Below, one piece after another: positions 1-11,600 of a stretch of DNA of 64,000 bases (positions are counted from its first letter, which is position 1; each line of letters starts with the position of its first letter). A program made the position numbers and the translations under genes. The stretch comes from Diadema setosum. Taxonomy: Eukaryota; Echinodermata; Echinoidea; Diadematoida; Diadematidae. The stretch covers positions 29,286,682-29,350,681 of the forward strand of contig NC_092685.1 in NCBI RefSeq assembly GCF_964275005.1, given 5' to 3'. The notes beneath the pieces were generated by a model. It saw nothing but the letters and a program-made list of their open reading frames with translations, was not told the origin of the DNA and made no database searches.

Positions 1-392
1 GGGGGGGGAAAGGACGGTGGAGAGGGGCCAAGGCTAATTTGACTCCCCTCCCCCCCCCCCAAAAAAAAAAAAAAAAAAAAACACGCCACTGTTTTACAGC
101 ACCTTTAAAGGACTCTTAATTTTCTTTTGTAAAAAACAAACGTCTCGAAGTAAAGAATTCCATATTGTAGGCGAAATGTAGACCGATACAGTGTATGAAG
201 TGTACATCCCAAGCTATTAAAGAAAAAAAAAAACAGATTATGAATATTATTTAAAGTAAGAATTTCAGTGCGTTTAATCATCTTTAGTCGAGTTGCAAAT
301 GACATGTGCATATTTAATAAGAGCAGTTAACTTCGAAGCGCCCCCAAGCCCTTCTATATTTAATCATTCATGTCTAAAGGTAGTGCTAGGGC
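1..392. other. Low-complexity AT-rich intergenic DNA
   Basis: A G-run opens the window, followed by a C-run and an A-run near 50-80. The rest is AT-rich with no supported exon. I see no gene here. Confidence 0.6.
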
Positions 393-465
393 ATCCCGGT
401 GGTCTAGTGGTTATGGCGCTGGTCTAGTAATCCGGAGGTCGTGGGTTCGAATCCCGCTTGGGCTG
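393..465 (+). tRNA. tRNA-Thr(AGT)-like gene or tRNA-derived repeat head
   Basis: A 73-nt cloverleaf can be folded. The D-arm contains GGTCTAGTGG, the seven-base anticodon loop is CTAGTAA with anticodon AGT at 426-428, and the T-arm is GTGGG-TTCGAAT-CCCGC. The acceptor stem pairs imperfectly (one T-C mismatch, two G-T pairs), and one anticodon-stem pair is T-T. Internal A and B boxes for RNA polymerase III are present, and a long T-run that would terminate it starts 8 bases downstream. The weak stems suggest a tRNA pseudogene or the head of a tRNA-derived SINE rather than a standard tRNA gene. No CCA is encoded, as expected in eukaryotes. Confidence 0.55.
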
Positions 466-1735
466 CCTGTGCTTTTTTTTTTTTTTTTTTTTTTCACAGC
501 AGCCCACAAACTGCACACTGCAGTTGCATGTGTTACTACGGATGGAGACAAATGAATAATCTATTATTTTAATATACAATGTTTGACATCCTTTTTGTAA
601 TCACTTTCTTTAATTGTACATTTAGAGACATAATGAATTATTATTAAAAGAAATCATATTTCTGTATTTTGTTGTGAGTTTGCATGGGAGCATACACGTA
701 TCATAATTTACAATTTTAGTTAAATAAAGAACATCTCATAACAGAACTGTCTAGTGATGGTTGAATGATTATGTCAATTTGTTATAAGTCCTATCAGTTA
801 TATGGAGTGCATTTCCCATGTTTATAAGAATCATACGTAACACATTCAAAGTGGGTTGAAGACAACAAAATAATAAATAAAAGAATAAAGGAGAATAGAA
901 TGAATTACAGTTTGAGGTGAGTTTGGCATGTCATTAACTGGATTAATATTATCATCTAGCAGAGATGCATATTTGATTATTTGTTGCATTAATTTCATAA
1001 AAATACATACATGTATAACATGTCTCAATCAACATTCAGAATGTTTGCAAAATGTAGATGAACATGTATCATGAACATGGTTGAAGATGAAGCTGGAACT
1101 TTTTGTTAATGGGTCTAAGCTACCATTTGTGACTCTCATAAATCTGTTTTCTGTGAAAATTCGTACAGCGAGCGAAAAGTTTCTGATATACACATTTTGA
1201 CAGTGTGACACATTTGGTTATGCCCCCGACAATTTAGATTGACTCTCGCAATTATCACCGTTTACGAAAAATAAATCAGTGAAGGGCATGTTAATCCTCA
1301 GTCGATAACTATTACAACTATGCAATGATTATTCAACCATCTAACTTCATCTGATTACAGCATCATCTGAATATTGCCAATGCGCACTTAGAAATTTATC
1401 AAGATGTATCACAAGGTTATGATTACCACACAAAACCTTCAAGATTTATTATCATGAAATACATACCAATGAACACTTAAAGAAAATCTAACATTCCATA
1501 TCCACATGAAGCTTGCCTTGATATAAATGTCTCTCAGTAGTGTTATTAAAGTGTAGCAAAATTGTAATTACGACATCACAGAATGGAATGCATGTTTTCA
1601 CCTTCAATCTTAGAATCTTCTTTCATGTTTCCACTTTACAATCACATTTTAATGTAGATATACCGTCCTTATGTTGTCGCCCTTCATCCCAAGTTCTCCC
1701 TTCTATCCTATCTGTAGATTGTCTTCTTTCCTAAG
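466..1735. other. Intergenic, no gene seen
   Basis: A T-run at about 473-494 follows the tRNA-like unit. The remainder is AT-rich with only short, composition-driven reading frames on either strand and no recognisable domain or exon. Confidence 0.5.
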
Positions 1736-2810
1736 CCATTGTATTCACATTCCTTGATGATAAGCACGATGCTGTACTTTTTTTCTTCTCTGAAACAGTC
1801 CAGCTCTTCGCTACTGCATGGCATCAGTCATGTGAAAGAAAAGACAGAAATTAAGAACTTTCGATTAAAATCAAACATCATGATACAAGATACAACTTTC
1901 ATTTTGAGAAAAAGAAATCAGCCAACTGAGCTGTAGTTGAAATCATTTTGCTCTATTTATATTAAACATAAAACAAAATGGTATACAGGATCAAAGAATG
2001 TCAAAAAATACTGCTGTTCGTCTTTGATGCATATTCAAATTGTCTCGCCTTTTACATATTTTAATGATGCAAGATCTTATGTCTAGCACTTAGTAAGTCT
2101 CATGTAGAAATTAAATTATCATTCACATGAATAAATCTACATGTCCTTGTAAATAAGGCATTGCTTTGAAAAAGCTGAATATTACTAACTGCATTTGGGA
2201 AACAGTCTACGACAATCAAACTTCTTTATTATCAGAGACTTTAACATCTTGATTAGACCTAGACTCTAATTACCATTGTATTCACATCCGTTGATGATGT
2301 ACACGACCCTGTACTTTTTCTTTTCTTTTCTGAGACAGTCCAGTTCTTCGCTACTACATGGCACCAGTCATCTGAAAGAAAAGAAAGAAATTAAGAACTT
2401 TTGATTAAAATCAAACATCATGGTACAAGATACAACTTAAAGAAAAAAATCAGCCAACAAAACTGAAGTTGAAATTATTTTGCTCTATTTATATTAAACA
2501 TAAAACAAAACGGTAGGCCTATGCAGGATCAAAGAATGTCAAAGTATACTGCTGTTCGTCTTTGATCCATATTCAAATTGTCTCGTCATTTACACATTTT
2601 AATGATGCAAGATCTTATGTCTAGCACTTAGTAAGTCTCATGTAGAAATTGAATTATCATTCACATGAATATAAATCTACATGTACTTGTAAACAAGGCA
2701 TTGCATTGAAGTAGCTGAATATTACTACCTGCATTTGGGAAACAGTCTACGACAATCAACCTGTTTCTTATCAGAGACTGTATCATCTTAATTAGACCTA
2801 GACTCTACAT
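1736..2810. repeat. Two-copy tandem duplication, unit about 537 bp
   Basis: The segment starting ccattgtattcacat at 1736 recurs from 2273, and similarity continues through both units to the shared gagact...agacctagactct endings near 2270 and 2810. Copies differ by scattered substitutions and small indels, so the duplication is not recent. On the minus strand the second copy has an exon-like stretch (about 2273-2372): an acceptor ctttcag followed by about 33 open codons and a GT. The first copy has cac at the acceptor and an early stop. It may be a relic of an exon; no product is recognised. Confidence 0.75.
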
Positions 2811-4800
2811 TATCAATCAGCTTTTAAAGGTATTAACCATTCACCTATAAAACAGTGGCATTGTCATGTGCATCATATTTCTTTGATACTGCACATATTT
2901 TCATGAAGTCTGTGCAAGAATGCAAATGAAACACGTCTGCTGTTTGGTATTTATCCAAAAAAAAAAAAAAAAAAATCACTAACCCGGAAGTCCTTGGCCT
3001 TAGGAATAACACGTGGCGAGTTAGCAGGAATTGACATTAAAATAGAATAAGAATAGATCTACTAAATAGGCCTTTGCCTCATGAATGTCTGGTCTAATTA
3101 TAGACTTAGTGAAGTCTAGACCTTTCACTTTTAAGTTACACAGATTTCATATTACTTAGATCTAGACTACATCTAAATCTAGACATCTAATACTATTAGA
3201 TCTTGGCAACTTTTGTCTTTGTGACACGAAATTAACACGTCACGGATGATATTTCGGCGATGTCCAACAGGATGACAGTACCACTATTACTAAATCAGTA
3301 AGTTGACATAGATAACTAACATCAACTTGTTAAAGTAAGTTAGAGATGGCACCATATACAATAACCGGTGACACTGACACTGACAGATCTAGCGACTACG
3401 TTTAGACTAACGTTAAAGAGTGAGACTCGCCATCTCAGTAAGTCGGCCAAAGACAAAGTCAATACAGGGCTAAGTCAGTGTTACTGTTATGTTAGGCCTA
3501 ACAAACGTTAACGGTTACTCGGTAAGGTTAGGTTTACCAGGACTCAAGAGTCCTGGTTAAATCAGTCGAGGGACATTTCTTAGGAAGTCCTTCGATTCCA
3601 AGAATAAAAAGAGTGAAAGAACAAAGGGAAAAAAGGAAAGAAGAAAGGACAAAAGATTATGTTTGGCTGCTGTGGAAATCGACAGCGCCACTGTATCACT
3701 ATCAATCAAGCGTAAATACATAAACGCCATTTGGTTGGGCCACATTCACAAGTTTTAGGGGAAAAAAGCCCCACCGCTGTGCTTAGGTACTCCACTCGAA
3801 CTAACGTTAGACATACACTACACACAGTACGGTACTAGGGCTGAATTCACAAGTATACTTTAACACTGCACTGTACAGGAAAGCCACCTAACCTGTAGAG
3901 TACTCGTAGTGTTTAGGTAGTATCACTAGACCACATACTGTCATAGATGACATCTACACCAACGCTGCACACTGGCACTGGTCCGACGGTCCCTGACCAG
4001 GAAAAATCACTGTTGGACACTGACCAGTAACTTTTTCAGGAATGGACCAGTAAAGATTGGGGGAAAAAATGGGTGGACTCTACCTACTATTACCACTAGT
4101 CTAGATGTAGATCTAGAGCTAGACTACCGGTATGGCTCTGAACTGTGTTAATTTGACTTGGTCTTAGACTTCAGCTGATCTTAGTTTTAGTAACTGGTAT
4201 TACAAGTCTTAACTTAGACTTAATAGTTAGACTTGAAAGTAAAAGTCTAACATGTCTAACTTTATTCTTTACTCTTCCTTTGAGTTTTACTGTTAGACTT
4301 TTTATTTTTTTTTTTTGTTTAGTACGCCTACTTTGTCAATCTCATGATTTCATTTTCAACTCAAAAGTCAAGGCTTTTAGTGTCTTCGAGACTTTGAAAT
4401 CTTGCAATCTGCATGTCTTGCACACAGACGTTACGACTACAGTACTCAGTAGTCTCAGAAGTAACAACATTAGTTGAAAAGAAACAATAAATAATATGAT
4501 TTGGGATCTAATTTGAAATTGGATGGCGTTTACAGACTAGGCTTCATAAGCATCGCGCGATTGAATACATGGGACTACACACTACCGCAATTAATGGTTA
4601 TGGTAGTCCAACTGAAACTGTTATTTTGAGCATGATTTTAATAGGATTATAGCTTACCATTCACTTCACTCGTGGACAGTGGGCTGGCTTAGGCCGTAAT
4701 TCATCTTTCAGAAGGTTTGGTTCTCACTCTGAGATCTGGATTAGGGCCAAAACCTAATTCTAGGCCAGTAAGTTGAACAAAGCTCAAAGTAATGGAACTG
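2811..4800. other. Intergenic, rich in CTAGA/TAGAC-type motifs
   Basis: No exon could be supported. An A-run lies near 2958. Stretches at about 3040-3210 and 4090-4290 carry many overlapping copies of TAGAC, GTCTA, CTAGA and AGATCT, giving a quasi-palindromic texture. Possible donor-like sites occur (for example near 3295), but none is in phase with the first SRCR exon downstream. This could be flanking or promoter DNA of the SRCR gene or of an unseen gene. Confidence 0.4.
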
Positions 4801-4861
4801 CGACGGTTCGTAAAACCCGCATTGCTCTTCACCGTAGCAATTCGGGTTTCACGAACCGGCG
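4801..4861. repeat. Inverted repeat (hairpin) with nearby partial copies
   Basis: The left arm reads cgacggttcgtaaaaccc and the right arm gggtttcacgaaccggcg, about 25 bp each with few mismatches around a loop of roughly 10 bases. Related ggttcgtgaaa-type pieces recur at about 4876-4890 and 5062-5080. It is probably the decayed end of a foldback element next to the MITE arm that follows. Confidence 0.6.
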
Positions 4862-5089
4862 TATCTTTCGTGCGTCGGTTCGTGAAACTCCTTTTTCTCA
4901 ATTTCTCGATATTTCGAGTACCGTCGTTTTTTTCTTTCTTTGATAAAATTAAGAATAATTAATTTTGTGATCTGAAATTTTGGGATTTGGTAGAGTTTTG
5001 AAAGCACTTTCATTTGGTACCTATATCTCGATTTTGAAAATTTTGACCAAAATCGAAATAGCGTCAGTTCGTGAAAACGCCGACGATGT

Positions 5090-5259
5090 GACATCACAAG
5101 CTATAGTCTTCTCATCCAGTTGTGACTGAGCAAAAATTTCAAAAATTCATAAATTTTGAACGGATTGTCCGATTTTCCTCAAACTCTCACTGATGTGTTC
5201 TGCTAATATTGCTGCATTCACTCAACTCACATGTCTATGAAGGTGAACCTGTCCTTTAA
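5090..5259. mobile_element. Solo or decayed arm of the TTAA-flanked MITE
   Basis: From about 5105 to 5225 the sequence matches the right arm of the intact element at 50703-51260, including attgtccgattttc, tcactgatgtgttct and ttgctgc..ttcactcaa, in the same orientation. It ends with ctttaag, which contains TTAA. The second arm is missing or unrecognisable, so this is an older, degraded copy. Confidence 0.65.
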
Positions 5260-5854
5260 GGAGAAGAAGGATTTTAGATTCTTCGGGCGCACCTTAGCAA
5301 AAGTACATAATTGTCCGGGCATAGGAAAGATGAGGAAAGAGTGGCTGAGCGATGTTATGAGTTATGACTGAGTGCATAACTCTACAACCTTGTATGTTCA
5401 AATGAACCTTCTGTAACCATAGTGTGATTTATTAAGTTTGTGGCAAGTTGATACTGTGAGACTGTGAGAGATTATTTATCCTTGGTAAATGAGACCCTAA
5501 TCATCATGAAGTAGGAAAGTAGAATACTGGATAATCTTTGAAAAGCATTGATGCGACCAAGGGAGAAGAGAGAAAAAATGCCTCTTATTATCCTGCATGC
5601 GATTATCAAACGTGAATTAAAAGATCTAAGTAGGTTATATTCTATGATGATTATCATTTTCGTTGCTGTTGTTGAATTAATGTTGTAAGCTGTTAATCGT
5701 GTAATTATTGATGCTTCATCCATGTCAAGAACTCTTCCGTGATAGTGATGTTAAAGTCTAATTGTTTCTGATCGCGGATGCTATCTTTATTTCACGCAAC
5801 AAATTCCAAATGGATTCAGCTTGTCCATATAGGCCTAAATACTTTGCTTTCTAG

Positions 5855-6196
5855 GAAGCCTTCGACTAGTCAACGGCTCGACACCTGCAGAGGGACGAGT
5901 TGAAGTTCTCACTGAATCTGGTGAATGGGGAACTGTGTGTGATGACAACTGGGGTATTGCCGATGCACGGGTCGTGTGCCGTGAGCTTGGTTACCCTGAT
6001 GCTTTGGAAGCCGTAGTTAACTCAGCGTCCTCTCCCGGGGAGCCCCGCTTTGGACGAGGATCGGGCCCGATTGTTCTCGACGGGGTGTATTGTTCGGAGG
6101 AAAAAACTCTCCTGAGGCACTGCAGCGTCACGAAAGAGTGGGGTGTTAACGACTGTTCGCACGCGGAAGACGCCGGGGTGATATGCAAGACCAAAG
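5855..6196 (+). CDS. SRCR exon 1: SRCR domain 1
   Basis: The acceptor is tttgctttctag and the donor follows ACCAAAG at 6197. The 342-bp exon starts and ends in phase 1. The domain opens LRLVNGS.PAEGRVEVL and continues with WGTVCDDNWG and VVCRELGY, ending GVIC. Six cysteines sit at the positions usually numbered C2, C3, C5, C6, C7 and C8. This is the best-conserved SRCR domain of the protein. It must be preceded by a phase-1 exon that is not identified. Confidence 0.95.
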
Positions 6197-8649
6197 GTGA
6201 GAGCCACGCCGTTTTCTGTTCCGGATTGATAAGCCAACCCCAGTAGTCCACCAAGTTCTTCTACAGTTTTGAAACGAAGAAATCATCCTCATGTAATTAC
6301 TGAATTGACATCACTGCATTTGACCACATATTCCTCTACCTTACATTTATGAAAGAATTGATGAAAGGTCCTACCGGGTTAATTAATTTAATTCCTAACA
6401 AAATCAGGGAAAAAATTAGAAGTCAATAAGTCAATAATATAAGAGTGAAATGCTATACTTTAGTCCTTAAAAGTGACCTGGAATTTTAGTAAATTCAATT
6501 AAAAGGTTTGTCGAAATTGTGCAATCTTACGAAAGTATAAAAAATTTGGTATATTAAAAACAAAGGAGTACATTGAAACAGAAGCCTTTTATGTGAACTA
6601 TAGAACCATAGATTTTTATGCCTCCTTGAACTTTAACAGGGAATAGTTAAAAATTATAGAATAAGAAGAAAAAAAAAACAAGTCGCAGAGATGATGATTA
6701 ATTAGTGTATGCATACTGCACAATGATTTCATACATGCATTTTTAGCTCTCCTGAGCCGAAGGCTCAAGTGAGCTATTGCGATCGCTCTTCGCCCGGCGT
6801 CCGTCGTGCGTCGTCCGTCGTGCGTAAACTTTTTACATTTTTATCGTCTTCTTGAGAACCCCATGACCAATTTTCCCCATACTTGGCAGGTAGCATCCTT
6901 AGGGCGATAGGATCTCAATTTCTTTAAATGGGCACCATGGCCCACCTGGGGGCCCCAGGGGGCCCAAACACCCTAAAATTAAGGAATCTTTAAAAATCTT
7001 CTTCTTCTCTAGAACCAGAAGTGATAGGGCTTAGTTGATACTATGAGTAAGTACATTGATGACTGTAGTTTCAAGTTTGTTCATGGGGGAATCAGGGGTG
7101 CCCCCCTTGGAACCCAGGGAAGGGTGGGGAAGGGTCCAAATGGGGCCTAAATTGTACATTTTCATCTTCACTTTGAGATCGCCATGTCTGATTTTCACCA
7201 AACTTGGTAGGTAGCATCCCTAGGGGGATAGGATCTCAATTTGTTCAAATGGGCACCATGGCCCACCTGGGGCCCCCAGGGGGCCCAAACCCCCTAAAAT
7301 TAAGAAATTCTTCTCTAGAACCAGAAGTGATAGAGCTTAGATGATATTGTGAATTAGTACATTGATAATGTAGTTTCAAGTTTGGTCATGAGGTTGGCGG
7401 AATCAGGGATGCCCCCCCCCCCCCCTTGGGACCCAGGAGTGGGGATGGGGAGAAGTCCTACAGTTGTAATGGAGCCTAAATTGTACATGTTCATCTTCTT
7501 CTTGAAAACCTCATGATGAATTTTGACCAAACTTAGCAGGTAGCATCCCTAGGGGGATAGAATCTCAATTCCTTCAAATGGGCACCATGTCCCTCTTGGG
7601 GACCCCTAGGGGGTCCACCACCACCCCCCCCCCCCACACACACACACATTAAGGAATATTTAAAATCTTCTACCCCAGAACCAGAAATGATAAAGCAAAG
7701 TTAATACCATGAGTTTGTACATTGATGACTTTAGTTCCAAGTTTGTTCATTGCAGATCCAGGGCTGCCTCCTCCTCCCCCCCCCCCCCCCCACCCTGGAG
7801 TTGAGGGGGGGGGATCCATATGCAGACCTAAGTTTCCAATGTTCTCCGGTAAGAGTGTGCAAGAATGCATGGAAGGTGAAATTGCGATACTCAGGTGAGC
7901 GCGTGACCCCCGGGTCTCTTGTGTTCATTAGTTCCACTCTTGCGTTTTAAATTCAATAGTTTCAGGTTTGATAGTAGAAGCTTTGGAGAGAGCCTAGAAG
8001 AATAGAGAGTCTGTGCCAGTCTTCTTCACTGCCGCTGTCTTTTATTTTTAATCTACAAGTCAGTTTCTCTATACACAACCTCTTCCATATTTTATCGTAA
8101 TGGTATTATATTATGTTCCAGTCAGTTTCTTCATACACATCCTCTTTCATTTTATCGTAATGGTCTTATATCATGCTCCATGTATGATACATATAGCCGT
8201 TCGTATGGTGGACGGAGGGTACCCGGATGAGGGTCGAGTGGAGGTGTTCTATGGAAGTACGTGGGGGACGATCTGCACACACGAGTGGAGCATCGGAGAC
8301 GCGCACGTATTCTGTAGACAGTTGGGACATCCACTTGGAGCTCGCTCGATAAAGGCTGTGCCTAGTGTCGGTAGACCAGCTGTGTTACTAGATGGTTTGC
8401 AATGTAACGGAAGTGAGGCTAGTCTTTTCGACTGTCCGTCAAGTGGATGGGCCAACAATGAGAACTGTAATGCCGAGTCTGCTCAGATGGCAGGCGTAGT
8501 GTGTAACGGTAAGTTAATGGTACACGGCGCTCTACTCATTCTATGAAAGTCGATTGAAATGTGACAAATTTCCATCTGATTATCTTATTTCAAAAGACAA
8601 TCAAACTTTCGTTAATTCCTTCAAAGACAACTATGAAAGTTCCCGATGG

Positions 8650-8697
<48 letters not shown>

Positions 8698-11600
8698 TCA
8701 GAGTAGATCCTGCAAGGCATCAGCGTATTAACAAGGGTCGAGGGTACATTATTACCAGTGGCTCGGTGGCCATCAGGGTGTCATCAGAAATGGATATGTC
8801 AAGCCAACATTATCTAAGAATATATTGAGATCATGCAGGAGAGGGGAATAACTTGCAGATCGGTGCTTGATGTAACTGCTGCATGTAAGTTAACAGCTAG
8901 CAGGGTCGCCAGATTGCCATTATTGTCTTTACAGCACACGATTACTTCACCAACCATGCATTTTCCCCCAATGACTGCTAATCATTTCATAAAACTTGTC
9001 GATTTGCAGTTTTGTTCACCGTTCTAGGTGTTGCACTGCATTCAGTGAAAGATGTCATTCAGTTCAGCTTCTCCTCGTGCGAAATCTCTTACCATCGCAC
9101 TCATGACCCTCACTTTCTGTTTAATTTGTAGGCTACATTTTTTTTTCCAATCGTATATATTCTTTCATGCACCAAATTTGCAACATGCAGTGCCGTCCAC
9201 TGTGGTTGAATTATTTAGTGGATCAAGCTCTCGAGACGGGATCGTAAGATATCGAGAAGACACTATTTCCGGTTTGATCTGCGACCAGGACTGGGGAGAA
9301 AAGGAGGCAGCCGTGATCTGTCGCCAGTCAGGATATGCACATGGCAACAGCACCAAGTTGGTATCTCTTGGCTCGGTGTCGGGAAAGATTTTCTTCAGGG
9401 ACTACCAGTGCGATGGAACGGAAACACAGCTAAGCGACTGCCCCTTCACGACCCGGAGCATCACTAAGTGTGACAGTAATCAGATTGCCCAGGTCACATG
9501 TGGACCTCCAAAAGGTAAATTCTGCGAATTGCGGTATCTGTTATTCACTGCCTAATGCTAAAGTCACACACGGCCGGGTGAAAAAACGGATTTGATGAGG
9601 GTGAATATGAGCCGGATTAGTCCCGGAATGGAGGGTAAATTAACTATGCTTCAGTCACATACGGCCGGATTTCGAACCGGGTCCAAGGAATTAAAACCGT
9701 ATCGACCCGGTTCGCACCGTAGAGATTTAATTCTTATGGACCCGGTACGAAATTCGGCCGTGTGTGACTCTAGCATAAGACATTCGTTCTTTTGTGAATT
9801 TCCTTCGTTTTACATATTGTGTTTATAGTTGTGTGCATCTAACGAGATTTTCCCTTTGTTCTCATTCCCGCTATCGCTCATTCTCATTGTCTCGTCTTAC
9901 TCTCCTTCCATATCGTGACTACGTTCGTGGTGTCAATAGAAAAGTTACATTCTTTATCTATGTATTGCTCTTGTTGTGTTCTGTCACTGTCTGTCGAGAT
10001 CTTAGTATGATTCTTTCACCGGTATTTCTTTGGCACTCAGACTATGACATAAGATTCGCCGGCAGCAAGTACTCCGAGCAGGGGCGTGTGGAAGTCTTCT
10101 TGGCCGGACGTTGGGGAGTGATAACAGATGGCTACGTAACCTACAGCACCCGCAATGTGATCTGTCGGCAAATGGGTTACGCAGGATACAATTCCGACTA
10201 CACCTTTGACCGAGAGTCATTCCCGCGCGGGACTCTGCCAATCTTGATCGAAAATTTAGGTTGCATTGGTGATGAACTTCGGATTAACGACTGTCATGAA
10301 ATAGATGTAGTAGATGGACAAAGTTCAAGAACACACGAAGATGAAGTTGCCATCATCTGCTACCCATATGGTAACCGTGTTTACACTTCATTTGATTTGA
10401 TTTGATTTACTTATTCTCTGTATAGCATCATATACAATATTTTTAGCAATGCATACAAATATAATACTCACTATATCTATAGTTTCTACAAATTCAACAA
10501 TATCATTCCACGTTTAAATCTGTGACATAATTACAGTACATGTGTCATGAATTGCCATACAGAACAGAACAGCATTATGAACGTTATTGAGAAAAGGTAA
10601 AATTATAATTATAACGAATATAAGTGGGAATAAAGACATAGAAATGAGGGAGAAAGAAAAAAAAAAGAAAAGGAATGAAAATCGAAACATTGTTGCAAAA
10701 GGCATTCCTCGATATATGAAGCATAAAAGTAACAAGAACCACCTCTCCAAACGGACACCGTCCCTAAATGAGAAATCGATTAAGTATTACGGTGTCTTTG
10801 CCTCATTCTGTCTCTGCCTGACATGATGTAATCCGTAGATATGATACGAAACACTTTTTTGTGTGATCAGAGTGGTACTGTAATAATACAAAGTTTGTGT
10901 GTGTACATGGACATTACTTACATCGATGATACCAAAGTAACGATAATCCGTACCTCTTTCAGCAAAACTAAAGAACTGATCATCGTCACCATGACGAATT
11001 ATTAATAATTCATGGCTTCAATAACTTCTTCATGACATTAAATGAAATGAATGGAGAACGTCTTTGCGCATTCCCTTTTGTGTATTCCTATAACAAACAA
11101 TCCTAAACTTTATATTTATCCATCCTTGATATGAACTTCCAAGTTCGAGGCAATAAAAATAATAAGGGCATGATGCCTCGTTTACTTTCACTCCAGTACT
11201 CTGGTCGAAGTTGATGTGTTAACGTAGCTCGAAAATTAAAGGAGAATAAAAGAATAATTTCTTGGAAGGTTTGTCTTTGAGAGGAAAATGAAAAAAAAAA
11301 AACAAAAACAAAAAAAACCTACAGCAAAATATGATGTTTCTGTCTGACTCTCCTGAATTGTTTATCATTCTGTATTTTCTGTCACGCAGAGAGTGTCGCG
11401 AACCATCCTGTCAGGTTACTGACTGAGACCGGGAGAGTCAACAAGCGGTACGGCATCGTACAGATATACCACGACGGTATGTGGGGAGCTGTGTGTGACG
11501 TGTATTTCCGCGATACGGAAGTAAGTCGCCTTTTTTCAATTCTAGTCGCAGTTAATTTGCATGAACAGAATTATGAATGCTCGCCTTTCTTCTGAAAATT

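Noticed and set aside
3258..3300. ATG followed by a GTAAGT donor, tested as SRCR leader exon
   Set aside because: The donor would be phase 2, but SRCR exon 1 needs phase 1, and the peptide is not a convincing signal sequence.
4280..4477. Frame resembling a signal peptide (FIFFFCLVRLLC)
   Set aside because: It begins at TTG in a T-run, and no ATG or phase-1 donor was found.
6889..7560. Regular spacing of repeats considered as a CRISPR array
   Set aside because: Units are over 300 bp apart, and the host is eukaryotic. It is an internal tandem structure of a dispersed repeat.
8100..8196. In-frame ATG and hydrophobic stretch upstream of SRCR exon 2
   Set aside because: It looks like a signal peptide start but lies across a good acceptor (gatacatatag). 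The open frame into the intron is short, so chance readthrough is more likely.
9052..9190. In-frame ATG with hydrophobic run before SRCR exon 3
   Set aside because: Same pattern; a proper acceptor follows and no promoter features are seen. It could be an alternative first exon, but nothing supports it.
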